From an uncultured Bacteroides sp. (GTDB lineage Bacteria; Bacteroidota; Bacteroidia; Bacteroidales; Bacteroidaceae), in the NCBI GenBank assembly GCA_948847595.1, contig CAQOGY010000001.1, positions 525,120 to 589,119 on the forward strand: a DNA stretch of 64,000 nt, given 5' to 3'. The translations under genes and the position numbers were made by a program. Below, in pieces: positions 8,520 to 16,846 of the stretch (position 1 is the stretch's first letter; each line of letters opens with the position of its first letter). The notes below the pieces were generated by a model that had not been told where the DNA came from, searched no databases, and saw only the letters and a program-made list of their open reading frames with translations.

Positions 8520-10742
8520 ATGAAATATATGATAATAGGACTGTTCCTGTTGTTTGCCGGCAATATGCATGCGCAAGTACACGGAACGGTAAAAGATAGT
8601 ACCGGAGAGGTTATTCCGGGAGCAAACGTATTTTGGATGAATACGGGACAAGGCGTGACTACTAAGGAAGATGGAAGTTTTTCTATCGCCAAACCTTCAA
8701 AAAGCCATATGTTGATAGTCAGTTTTATCGGTTTTCAGAACGATACGGTTCATGTGAACGGTAAGAATCAGAAACTGGATATTGTGCTTCGTGATGGAGT
8801 GGAACTGAATGAAGTAAATGTAGTCAGTCGAAGACTGGGAACAATGAAACTGCGTAGCAGCGTGATGAATGAAGATATGATAAGCAGTGCCGAGTTGAGC
8901 AGAGCCGCTTGTTGTAACCTGGGAGAAAGTTTTGTGACGAATCCTTCGGTCGATGTGAGCTACTCCGATGCGGCAACGGGAGCCAAGCAAATCAAACTCT
9001 TGGGACTTTCCGGTACTTATGTACAAATGCTGACGGAAAATATTCCGAACTATCGCGGGGCTGCTGCTCCTTATGGTTTGGGCTATGTCCCCGGCCCATG
9101 GATGCAGAGCATACAGGTATCCAAAGGAACTTCTTCCGTAAAAAACGGCTATGAAGCCATTACGGGACAGATTAATGTCGAGTTCAAGAAACCCCAATTG
9201 CCGGAAGCCGACTGGGTGTCTGCCAATCTTTTCGCAAGCACCACCAATCGTTATGAAGCCAATGCGGATGCTACGCTGAAAATCTCCAAACGTTGGAGCA
9301 CCTCTCTGCTGGCACATTATGAAAACGAGACGAAAGCTCACGATGGTAATGACGACGGATTTGTAGATATTCCGCAGGTAGAGCAATATAATGTGTGGAA
9401 CCGATGGGCGTATATGGGCGATCATTATGTCTTTCAGGCAGGTATCAAAGCCCTTTCCGAAACACGTACCAGCGGACAAGCCAATCATGGCGGAATGCAT
9501 TTCGACAACCCTTATAAAGTGAACATTGATACCGAACGCTATGAATTCTTCACCAAGAACGCCTATATATTTAATAAGGAGAAGAATACCAACCTGGCTT
9601 TGATTCTCTCTGCCAGTTTACATAATCAGGATGCCAATTACGGACTGAAACTCTATAACGTAGACCAAACCAATGTCTATGCTTCATTGATGTTCGAAAC
9701 GGAGTTCAATAAACAGAACAGCTTCTCCGCAGGATTAAGTTTCAATTATGATGCTTACGACCAACACTACCGTTTGGAAAACAACGCGGATAACATTTCT
9801 CTCAAAGCCTTTGAGAAAGAAGCCGTTCCCGGAGCTTACGTGCAGTACACTTTGAATCTGAATGACCAATGGATGCTGATGGCAGGTCTTCGCGGGGATT
9901 ATAGCAACGAACATGGATTCTTTGTAACTCCCCGTGCGCACCTCAAATACAATCCGAATGAGTATGTAAACTTCCGTCTCTCTGCCGGAAAAGGCTACCG
10001 GACGAATCATGTACTGGCAGAAAATAATTATCTGCTTTCCAGTAGCCGTAAAGTAGATATTGCAAAGAATCTGGACATGGAAGAAGCATGGAACTGTGGC
10101 GCAAGTGTGTCTACCTACATCCCGATATTTGGTAAAACATTGAATATAAACGCTGAGTACTATTATACGGACTTCTTGAAACAAGTCGTAGTAGATATGG
10201 ATAGCAATCCCCACGGAGTATCTTTCTATAATTTGGACGGTCGTTCGTATTCTCATGTATTTCAGGTGGAAGCAAGCTATCCGTTCTTCAAGGGATTCAC
10301 CTTGACGGGTGCCTACCGACTGACGGATGCGCAAACCACCTACAAAGGCGAGCGGATGGAAAGACCTCTGACCAGTAAATACAAAGGTCTGCTGACTGCA
10401 TCTTACCAAACTCCACTGGGAATATGGCAATTTGACGCAACGTTGCAATTGAATGGCGGTGGCAGAATGCCTTCCCCTTACGAACTTGGAGACGGACAAC
10501 TGTCATGGAATCGCCGTTATGGCAGCTTTGAGCAACTTAGCCTGCAAGTAACCCGTTATTTCCGTCGCTGGTCTATCTACGTAGGCGGCGAGAACCTGAC
10601 AAACTTCAAGCAGAAGAACCCGATTATCGACGCAGCCAATCCTTGGGGAGATAACTTTGACTCCACCATGATATGGGGGCCGATGCACGGCGCGAAGGCG
10701 TATATCGGATTGCGTTTCAACCTGGCTAGAAACAGTGAATAA
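8520..10742 (+). CDS. TonB-dependent outer-membrane receptor (metal cluster)
   Basis: The 740-residue protein has a signal peptide (MKYMIIGLFLLFAGNMHA), a carboxypeptidase-regulatory-like domain (about residues 20-95, GTVKDSTGEVIPGANVFW), a plug domain (about 100-220, with LNEVNVVSRR and GYEAITGQINVEFK) and a 22-strand-type barrel ending in an aromatic-rich strand (YIGLRFNLARNSE). It is shorter than SusC proteins and belongs to the siderophore/metal receptor type. It is followed after 33 bp by the HMA protein and then the P1B ATPase, so it probably handles copper or a copper complex at the outer membrane. Whether it imports metal or works in the other direction cannot be told from sequence. 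Confidence 0.85.
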   Translation: MKYMIIGLFLLFAGNMHAQVHGTVKDSTGEVIPGANVFWMNTGQGVTTKEDGSFSIAKPSKSHMLIVSFIGFQNDTVHVNGKNQKLDIVLRDGVELNEVNVVSRRLGTMKLRSSVMNEDMISSAELSRAACCNLGESFVTNPSVDVSYSDAATGAKQIKLLGLSGTYVQMLTENIPNYRGAAAPYGLGYVPGPWMQSIQVSKGTSSVKNGYEAITGQINVEFKKPQLPEADWVSANLFASTTNRYEANADATLKISKRWSTSLLAHYENETKAHDGNDDGFVDIPQVEQYNVWNRWAYMGDHYVFQAGIKALSETRTSGQANHGGMHFDNPYKVNIDTERYEFFTKNAYIFNKEKNTNLALILSASLHNQDANYGLKLYNVDQTNVYASLMFETEFNKQNSFSAGLSFNYDAYDQHYRLENNADNISLKAFEKEAVPGAYVQYTLNLNDQWMLMAGLRGDYSNEHGFFVTPRAHLKYNPNEYVNFRLSAGKGYRTNHVLAENNYLLSSSRKVDIAKNLDMEEAWNCGASVSTYIPIFGKTLNINAEYYYTDFLKQVVVDMDSNPHGVSFYNLDGRSYSHVFQVEASYPFFKGFTLTGAYRLTDAQTTYKGERMERPLTSKYKGLLTASYQTPLGIWQFDATLQLNGGGRMPSPYELGDGQLSWNRRYGSFEQLSLQVTRYFRRWSIYVGGENLTNFKQKNPIIDAANPWGDNFDSTMIWGPMHGAKAYIGLRFNLARNSE

Positions 10743-10775
10743 AAAGAATAACTAACATTTAAACTGATAAGAAAA

Positions 10776-11099
10776 ATGAGAACAAAAAGATGGATGGCCA
10801 CTTGCGTGGTGGCTCTTTTGAGTGTAGCTGCCGTAATGGCGAAAGATATTCGTGTAGTAGTATTCAAAGTGACTCAGATGCACTGCGAAAACTGTGAAAA
10901 GAAGGTGAAGGACAACATGCGTTTTGAGAAAGGTCTGAAAGATGTTTCCACTGTCGTGAAAGACCGGACTGTCACTATCACATACGATGCTGAAAAGACA
11001 AATGTAAAGAACTTGCAAGCGGGATTCAAGAAGTTCAATTATGAAGCCGAATTTGTGAAAGAAACGAAGAAGGACGATAAGAAAGCGGATAAGAAGTAA
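10776..11099 (+). CDS. Periplasmic heavy-metal-associated (HMA) domain protein
   Basis: The 107-residue product has a signal peptide (to about residue 22) and one HMA domain. The metal site is MHCENC at about residues 34-39, with the expected beta-alpha-beta-beta-alpha-beta pattern after it, and a Lys/Asp-rich tail (KKDDKKADKK). It is the exported counterpart of the HMA domain in the following ATPase and probably carries copper in the periplasm between receptor and pump. It lies between those two genes on the same strand. Confidence 0.85.
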   Translation: MRTKRWMATCVVALLSVAAVMAKDIRVVVFKVTQMHCENCEKKVKDNMRFEKGLKDVSTVVKDRTVTITYDAEKTNVKNLQAGFKKFNYEAEFVKETKKDDKKADKK

Positions 11100-11199
11100 T
11101 TGAACAAATACCCGTATTGGCTTGTTTCTATAAGTAAATAATGGTCTTTCCCTGTTCTTTATCAAAGGTGCAGGGAAAGACTGAAAAATAATAATATAT

Positions 11200-13416
11200 A
11201 TGGGTAATATGGTAAAAAAGGCATTTCCCGTGCTCAATATGCATTGTGCGGGTTGTGCTAATAATGTAGAAAAAACAGTAAGAAAATTGCCGGGAGTCAT
11301 GGAGGCTTCCGTTAATTTTGCCACCAATATGCTGACTATTTCTTACGAGAAAGACAAACTGACTCCCGGAGAAATCCGTGCGGCGGTGCTTTCGGCAGGT
11401 TACGACCTGATTGTAGAAGAAGCCCATAAAGAGGAACGTCAGGAAGAAGAGCAGCATAAACGCTACGTTCGCTTGAAACGGAAAGTGATTGGTGCATGGA
11501 TTTTGGTAGTACCATTACTGGTATTTTCCATGATATTGATGCATATGCCATACTCTAACGAGATTCAATTGGTACTTGCTATCCCTGTCATGGTCTTTTT
11601 CGGCGGTGGCTTCTTTACCGGAGCGTGGAAACAGGCGAAGATGGGGCGGAGCAATATGGATACTTTGGTTGCACTGAGTACTTCCATTGCGTTTCTGTTC
11701 AGCCTGTTTAATACTTTCTTTCCTGAATTCTGGTATGCCCGTGGATTGGAACCGCACGTCTATTATGAAGCTTCTGCGGTGATTATCGCTTTCGTACTGA
11801 CCGGAAAACTGATGGAAGAACGTGCGAAAGGAAATACATCCACCGCTATCCGCAAACTGATGGGTATGCAACCTAAAGTTGCCCGTGTGCTGCGCAACGG
11901 AGTAGAAGAGGAGATTCTGATCGAGCAACTGCAAGTCGGTGATTTGGTAGTCGTTCGTCCGGGAGAGCAGATACCTGTGGACGGTAAACTTTCCGAAGGC
12001 GATTCATATGTCGACGAAAGTATGATTAGCGGTGAGCCTATTCCGGTAGAAAAGAAGAAAGGTGATAAAGTATTGGCGGGAACTATCAATCAGCGCGGTT
12101 CGTTCATTATCAGTGCGGCACAGGTCGGCAGTGAGACGGTATTGGCGCGTATCATCCATATGGTACAGGAAGCACAAGGCAGTAAAGCGCCCGTACAGCG
12201 TATCGTTGACCGTATAACCGGTATTTTTGTACCTGTCGTGCTTGGTATAGCCATCCTGACATTTATCCTGTGGATTACCATTGGCGGCAGCGAATATATA
12301 TCTTATGGAGTTCTGTCCGCTGTGTCTGTTCTCGTGATTGCCTGTCCGTGTGCTTTAGGGCTTGCCACGCCAACCGCATTGATGGTAGGAATCGGTAAGG
12401 CGGCCAATCAGCATATACTGATTAAGGACGCCGTCGCTTTGGAACAAATGCGCAAAGTCGATGTCGTAATACTGGATAAAACCGGGACACTGACCGAAGG
12501 ACACCCTACAGCTACCGGATGGCTATGGGCACAATCGCAGGAACCACATTATAAAGATGTGCTCCTCGCTGCGGAAATGAAATCGGAGCACCCGCTTGCC
12601 GGAGCCATAGTCGCTGCACTTCAGGATGAGGAAAAGATAACTCCCGCCAAATTGGATAGCTTTGAAAGTATCACAGGAAAAGGTATCAAAGTTTCCTATC
12701 AGGGACAAGTGTACTGGGTAGGAAGCCATAAACTTTTAAGGGATTTCAGCGCTACGATGAGTGATGTAATGGCTGATATGTTGGTTCGCTACGAATCGGA
12801 TGGTAATGGCATCATCTACTTTGGTCGTGAGAATGAACTATTGGCTATCATTGCCGTCTCCGACCCGATAAAGGCGACCTCTGCCGAAGCGGTGAAAGAG
12901 TTGAAGCGTCAGGGTATCGACATCTGTATGTTGACCGGCGACGGACAACGGACGGCCTTGGCTGTCGCTTCCCGTTTGGGAATCGAACGTTTCGTTGCCG
13001 ACGCACTGCCGGACGATAAGGCCGACTTTGTACGCGAACTGCAATTGCAGGGAAAGAAAGTCGCTATGGTGGGTGACGGAATCAATGACTCGCAAGCCTT
13101 GGCATTGGCTGACGTCAGCATTGCTATGGGAAAAGGTACGGATATTGCCATGGACGTTGCCATGGTAACTTTAATGACATCCGACCTGCTCTTGCTTCCC
13201 AAAGCCTTCCAGTTATCGAAGCAGACAGTCAAACTGATTCATCAGAACCTCTTTTGGGCATTTATTTATAATCTGATAGGTATTCCTATCGCTGCCGGAA
13301 TCCTGTTCCCATTGAATGGATTGTTGCTGAACCCGATGCTGGCAAGTGCCGCTATGGCTTTCTCCAGTGTGAGTGTAGTACTTAATTCACTGAGTTTGGG
13401 AAAAAGGAGATTGTAA
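11200..13416 (+). CDS. copA: Heavy-metal P1B-type ATPase, probably copper (CopA type)
   Basis: The 738-residue protein has one N-terminal HMA domain (MHCAGC, residues 14-19), then eight predicted membrane helices. The CPC metal-binding motif is at 382-384 in VIACPCALGLATPTALM, the phosphorylated Asp is D426 in DKTGT, and the SEHPLAG and GDGIND motifs of the ATP-binding domain are intact. CPC together with a Cys-x-x-Cys HMA domain points to Cu(I)/Ag(I) rather than Zn/Cd. It exports metal across the inner membrane at the expense of ATP. An alternative start three codons downstream (11209) is possible. It ends the metal operon, and an AraC-type regulator lies convergent beyond it. Confidence 0.9.
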   Translation: MGNMVKKAFPVLNMHCAGCANNVEKTVRKLPGVMEASVNFATNMLTISYEKDKLTPGEIRAAVLSAGYDLIVEEAHKEERQEEEQHKRYVRLKRKVIGAWILVVPLLVFSMILMHMPYSNEIQLVLAIPVMVFFGGGFFTGAWKQAKMGRSNMDTLVALSTSIAFLFSLFNTFFPEFWYARGLEPHVYYEASAVIIAFVLTGKLMEERAKGNTSTAIRKLMGMQPKVARVLRNGVEEEILIEQLQVGDLVVVRPGEQIPVDGKLSEGDSYVDESMISGEPIPVEKKKGDKVLAGTINQRGSFIISAAQVGSETVLARIIHMVQEAQGSKAPVQRIVDRITGIFVPVVLGIAILTFILWITIGGSEYISYGVLSAVSVLVIACPCALGLATPTALMVGIGKAANQHILIKDAVALEQMRKVDVVILDKTGTLTEGHPTATGWLWAQSQEPHYKDVLLAAEMKSEHPLAGAIVAALQDEEKITPAKLDSFESITGKGIKVSYQGQVYWVGSHKLLRDFSATMSDVMADMLVRYESDGNGIIYFGRENELLAIIAVSDPIKATSAEAVKELKRQGIDICMLTGDGQRTALAVASRLGIERFVADALPDDKADFVRELQLQGKKVAMVGDGINDSQALALADVSIAMGKGTDIAMDVAMVTLMTSDLLLLPKAFQLSKQTVKLIHQNLFWAFIYNLIGIPIAAGILFPLNGLLLNPMLASAAMAFSSVSVVLNSLSLGKRRL

Positions 13417-13451
13417 TTGGCGATGGCTCAAAATAAATAATTCTTTTTTAA

Positions 13452-13535
13452 TCAGGCACGGATTACGCGGTTTTCACGGTTTTCTGAAATATGGTTGTAC
13501 AAAGCAACCGCGTATTCCGTGTAATCCGTGCCTGA
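13452..13535. repeat. Long inverted-repeat element between convergent genes
   Basis: TCAGGCACGGATTAC (13452-13466) is exactly the reverse complement of 13521-13535. The inner part also pairs in part (GCGGTT with AACCGC). The transcript can form a long hairpin. The wording 'CACGGATTACgCGG' is close to the arm of the element at 49012-49205, so it probably belongs to one dispersed Bacteroides intergenic family. It lies between copA and the convergent AraC gene and could end both transcripts. Confidence 0.6.
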
Positions 13536-13543
13536 AAATATTA

Positions 13544-14383
13544 TTATCCGTTTCTGAATTCCAATGGCGTCATTCCCACATATCGTCTGAAATATTTGCC
13601 GAAGAAAGAAGCACTGGGGAAATTCAGCGAATAAGCAATTTCCTGAATAGTCATATTCGTACCTTTCAGTTTGGCTTTGGCATCCATGATAACGATATAA
13701 GCAATCGTATCCAATACGCTTTTTCCTGTCACTTGCCTCACCGTGGTACTCAGATGTTGGAGAGATACCCCCAACTTATCCGCATAGAACTGCGCACGAC
13801 GTTCGTTTCTGTAATTCTCGGTGATAGATTGAATCAGTTCCCGACATATTTCCTTTTTACGGTTTGAGCTGCTGCTCTCTCCCGGATAATTATGATATAT
13901 CAGCCGTATGCTTGTCAGGATAGTCTGAAGCGCCAATTCTACCAGTTCAGGATCCATATCAAAGTTCTCATTGCAACTGGCTCGTGATAGCAGGGCGAAG
14001 TAATCCTTCAGATAACTGGCTACTTCCTCATTAAGCGGAACTACCGGTTGTTCAATAAGTTTAGGATAAGCATTTCCGATACTTTTCATCAGATTGATTC
14101 GTCCGGCACAATGGGCGGAGAATCCGGCAAAACAGAGACATACCTTTTCTGTCTTCTCGCGAAACTGGATGATGGTTCCCGGCAATAATGTGATCAGGTC
14201 ATTGGGACGTATTTCATAATCAAGCAGGTTGATGGAAGCTTTCATCGAGCCTTCGGTGCAAATAGCTACAATACATGCCTGCAGTCGGCAGGATTGCTTA
14301 TAAATGTTCAGAATATCTTCCGTGACATTCGTCCATGCTAGTACTTCGGTAGGCAAGTCTACCTGTGGAAAGTCCATTTTCAT
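13544..14383 (-). CDS. AraC-family transcriptional regulator
   Basis: The protein (279 residues from the chosen start) has an N-terminal cupin-like sensing region (IRPNDLITLLPGTIIQFRE) and a C-terminal AraC HTH pair: QFYADKLGVSLQHLSTTVRQ for the first helix-turn-helix and IQEIAYSLNFPSASFFGKYF with the GMTPLEFR end for the second. The start at 14383 is preferred to the in-frame ATG at 14419 because the -7 element (14409-14416) would start the mRNA between them. It is convergent with copA and divergent from lipB. A link to the metal genes is possible but unsupported. Confidence 0.85.
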   Translation of the reverse strand: MKMDFPQVDLPTEVLAWTNVTEDILNIYKQSCRLQACIVAICTEGSMKASINLLDYEIRPNDLITLLPGTIIQFREKTEKVCLCFAGFSAHCAGRINLMKSIGNAYPKLIEQPVVPLNEEVASYLKDYFALLSRASCNENFDMDPELVELALQTILTSIRLIYHNYPGESSSSNRKKEICRELIQSITENYRNERRAQFYADKLGVSLQHLSTTVRQVTGKSVLDTIAYIVIMDAKAKLKGTNMTIQEIAYSLNFPSASFFGKYFRRYVGMTPLEFRNG

Positions 14384-14408
14384 AGTTGTGTTTGTTATAT
14401 TCGGCCAA

Positions 14409-14416
14409 CAAATGTA
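14409..14416 (-). promoter_or_regulatory. -7 element of AraC-family gene
   Basis: TACATTTG on the minus strand fits TAnnTTTG. It places the start of transcription near 14402 and decides the translation start at 14383. Confidence 0.55.
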
Positions 14417-14436
14417 CACATTTTCTTTTTATTTCT

Positions 14437-14444
14437 TACCTTTG
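14437..14444 (+). promoter_or_regulatory. -7 element of lipB
   Basis: TACCTTTG fits TAnnTTTG and ends 5 bp before the lipB ATG, so the mRNA is predicted to be essentially leaderless. Confidence 0.55.
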
Positions 14445-14449
14445 TTTTT

Positions 14450-15133
14450 ATGAAAACAGTTTTTGTCGATTGGAATTTGATACCGTATGCCGAAGCCTGG
14501 CAACGGCAGACGGAATGGTTTGACGGAGTTGTCCGTGCAAAAGCACAGGATGAAGCCTATGAGAACCGTATTATTATGTGTGAGCATCCCCACGTCTATA
14601 CTCTGGGACGTAGCGGGAAAGAAAATAATATGTTGCTGAGTGACGAACAGTTGAAAGCGATTGATGCGACCCTTTACCACATAGACAGGGGAGGAGACAT
14701 CACTTATCACGGCCCGGGGCAATTAGTGTGCTATCCGATACTGAATCTTGAAGAATTTGGGTTAGGACTGAAAGAATACGTTCACCTGTTGGAAGAAGCA
14801 GTGATACGTGTCTGCGCATCTTATGGCATTGAAGCGGGACGACTGGAGAAAGCAACGGGCGTATGGTTGGAAGGCGATAGCCCCCGTGCCCGTAAGATTT
14901 GCGCGATAGGAGTGAGGAGCAGCCACTATGTCACCATGCACGGACTGGCTTTGAATGTAAATACGGATTTGCGATATTTCAGCTATATCCATCCTTGCGG
15001 GTTTATAGACAAAGGCGTCACTTCACTTCGTCAGGAACTGAAGCACGATGTGCCGATGGACGAAGTGAAGCGACGCCTCGAAGAGGAACTTAGAATACTA
15101 TTCCGACTCCCAACTGCCAAGTGCGGTGCATAA
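14450..15133 (+). CDS. lipB: Octanoyl-[ACP]:protein N-octanoyltransferase LipB
   Basis: LipB moves octanoate from acyl carrier protein to lipoyl domains, the first step of endogenous lipoate assembly in the cytoplasm. The 227-residue product has the family signatures HPHVYTLGRSG, the RGGDITYHGPGQLVCYPI box, KICAIGV, and HGLALNVNTDL followed by HPCGF, where the Cys is the acyl-carrying residue. Length is normal. The 3' end overlaps the convergent PorV/PorQ-family gene by 44 bp, so the two transcripts are antisense at their ends. Confidence 0.95.
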   Translation: MKTVFVDWNLIPYAEAWQRQTEWFDGVVRAKAQDEAYENRIIMCEHPHVYTLGRSGKENNMLLSDEQLKAIDATLYHIDRGGDITYHGPGQLVCYPILNLEEFGLGLKEYVHLLEEAVIRVCASYGIEAGRLEKATGVWLEGDSPRARKICAIGVRSSHYVTMHGLALNVNTDLRYFSYIHPCGFIDKGVTSLRQELKHDVPMDEVKRRLEEELRILFRLPTAKCGA

Positions 15134-16055
15134 AGCAATCCTTATCTGCCAGTGCGTAAGAGAAATCGGCACGTATAGGCCAGAAGTTGATTCCACAGCC
15201 TAGAGTGCCGTAGTTGCCTACGCCTTTGTCTTTGTCTCCGAAATGATATCCGGCACGGACTACTCCGTATTTCAGGAAGTTATATTCCGCTCCTATACCT
15301 GCCTGCAAATGGCGGATTTCGGAAGGAAGCAGATAGTTGAAGTCAAGTGCTACCTGCAAACGGTTCTCCATGCTGAATGGCAGGTCGATTGCTCCCCCTA
15401 ATCCCAATTTGGCGGGAAGTTTATATCCGTCCAACTTTTTCCCTATATTAGCAGCCTGGAAACCGATGCTCCATGATGCCATTTCGTCCAAAAGAGCCAT
15501 ATTGCGGTGGTATGTAGCCCCAAAATCCAGACAAACAGAATTCTCACTGTCTGCATTTTGCCAGGATTTGGATTGCAAATATCTGAGAGTTAAGGAGAGG
15601 GACAGGTTTTTTGCTACATTTCTAAAATATCCGGCTTCTAAATCCCATATGTAGGGACGAAAACCGGTATTAAGCCCCCCGTCTAATTCCTGTTTCGGGT
15701 CTTTGAAGTGGCGGAATCCTACCATAAAGCCGTGTTTCCCTTCTCTTCCGATCTTATAAAAGAGAGATGCGCTGTGCAACGCATAATCTTTATTAATGTC
15801 GGCGTATGAATAACTTGCACCCATTGTTTCCATAGAGAATGCAAGAGTAGAAGCGTTATGAAAGATTGCTGTACTTCCGTTGTCGGTGATAGCCAATCCT
15901 GTACCTGCCATACCCGCCGATTGAGCATCTGGGGTAAGTTCCAGAAAATAGGCACTTGGAATTGATGCCAATAGGTCAACGCCTGCCCTTTTTTGTGCTC
16001 CCGCTAAGACAGGAAATAAGCACAAAATGAAAAGGAAATGTTTTACTCGTTTCAT
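15090..16055 (-). CDS. PorV/PorQ-family outer-membrane protein
   Basis: The 321-residue protein starts with a signal peptide (KHFLFILCLFPVLAGA) and carries the PorV/PorQ opening LELTPDAQSAGMAGTGLA followed by beta-strand-rich sequence to a terminal strand (WQLGVGIVF). Members are 14-strand barrels linked to type IX secretion in some Bacteroidetes, PorQ-like forms included; in Bacteroides the role is unclear. It is the third gene of an operon with the DUF1460 amidase (2-bp gap) and the OPT transporter. Its last 44 bp overlap lipB on the other strand. Confidence 0.8.
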   Translation of the reverse strand: MKRVKHFLFILCLFPVLAGAQKRAGVDLLASIPSAYFLELTPDAQSAGMAGTGLAITDNGSTAIFHNASTLAFSMETMGASYSYADINKDYALHSASLFYKIGREGKHGFMVGFRHFKDPKQELDGGLNTGFRPYIWDLEAGYFRNVAKNLSLSLTLRYLQSKSWQNADSENSVCLDFGATYHRNMALLDEMASWSIGFQAANIGKKLDGYKLPAKLGLGGAIDLPFSMENRLQVALDFNYLLPSEIRHLQAGIGAEYNFLKYGVVRAGYHFGDKDKGVGNYGTLGCGINFWPIRADFSYALADKDCFMHRTWQLGVGIVF

Positions 16056-16057
16056 AA

Positions 16058-16840
16058 TCAGTTGTTTTTAATGTGCGACATCCGGACGACACGGATGCCT
16101 GTCCACGATTTATTGTTGTCAAGCATGTGGCGGAGAGGCGTATCGCTGACAACCACTTTCCCTAATGTAGAAGAAGCGTGCAGCAGATGCAACTTTCCAT
16201 TTTTATATTCTGCTATTCCTACGTGAGCAATGTCCAGTCCGGGCAACTTTGTTGTGATAGCAATAATATCTCCATCCATAATCCACGGCAATCCGTTTTC
16301 CGGCAATTTGCTTTTCGGCAGCCAATGTACTGTTTTTCCTGATAATGCTTTCTCATATTCAGCCATCCGTAACACATTTTCCGGCGAATCAGCCAATTTC
16401 TTGTATTGTTTGGGATGGGTGGACATGTATGAAAGGGACAATTTCATTGTAGACGTACTGTTCCCGGCAGTGACATCTGTAAGGAAACCATTGCGGACAC
16501 CATTTTCAATCCAGTCGGATGTATAATGCAATCGCGAAGGATAACCGTCGATGATACCGTCACGATACCGTATCTTTTGCAGATTTTCTGTAAAGGAAGG
16601 ACTGATGGCCTGCGCCAACGTATATTCCACGAACGTGAGACAATCCACCGCATCCGTTCGGATGACCAGTTCTTCCTCTCCATCCCGGTCTAAAGTATTG
16701 GCTACATATTTTGTCCCCAGATAAGACTTTCCGATTCGCAGCATATCGCCGGAGTCCTGCGGAGCAAGCTCCGCAGACTGTTTCTGTGCAAAGGTCATTA
16801 CACTGACAAGCGATACTATGACGGATAAAAGTCTCCTCAT
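16058..16840 (-). CDS. DUF1460 protein, N-acetylmuramoyl-L-alanine amidase-like
   Basis: The 260-residue product has a cleavable signal peptide (to about residue 18) and the NlpC/P60-like core of PF07313: the catalytic Cys67 in TDAVDCLTFVE, an IDGYPSRLHYTSDW box, and a His in DIAHVGIAEY. The family includes periplasmic amidases that remove stem peptides from anhydro-muropeptides. Six bp separate it from the OPT transporter upstream and 2 bp from the barrel gene downstream. That order suggests one operon releasing and importing peptides, perhaps cell-wall peptides. Confidence 0.85.
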   Translation of the reverse strand: MRRLLSVIVSLVSVMTFAQKQSAELAPQDSGDMLRIGKSYLGTKYVANTLDRDGEEELVIRTDAVDCLTFVEYTLAQAISPSFTENLQKIRYRDGIIDGYPSRLHYTSDWIENGVRNGFLTDVTAGNSTSTMKLSLSYMSTHPKQYKKLADSPENVLRMAEYEKALSGKTVHWLPKSKLPENGLPWIMDGDIIAITTKLPGLDIAHVGIAEYKNGKLHLLHASSTLGKVVVSDTPLRHMLDNNKSWTGIRVVRMSHIKNN

Positions 16841-16846
16841 ACTATT

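Noticed and set aside
8697..9500. Long minus-strand open frame (267 residues)
   Set aside because: It lies antisense within the well-supported TonB receptor gene; its product has no signal or domain pattern and codon composition mirrors the receptor.
9735..10499. Second long minus-strand open frame (254 residues) in the TonB receptor gene
   Set aside because: Same reasoning: antisense shadow of a strong coding gene with no promoter or domain.
14384..14419. Upstream in-frame start for the AraC-family gene
   Set aside because: The -7 element lies within this stretch, so the added codons would not be transcribed.
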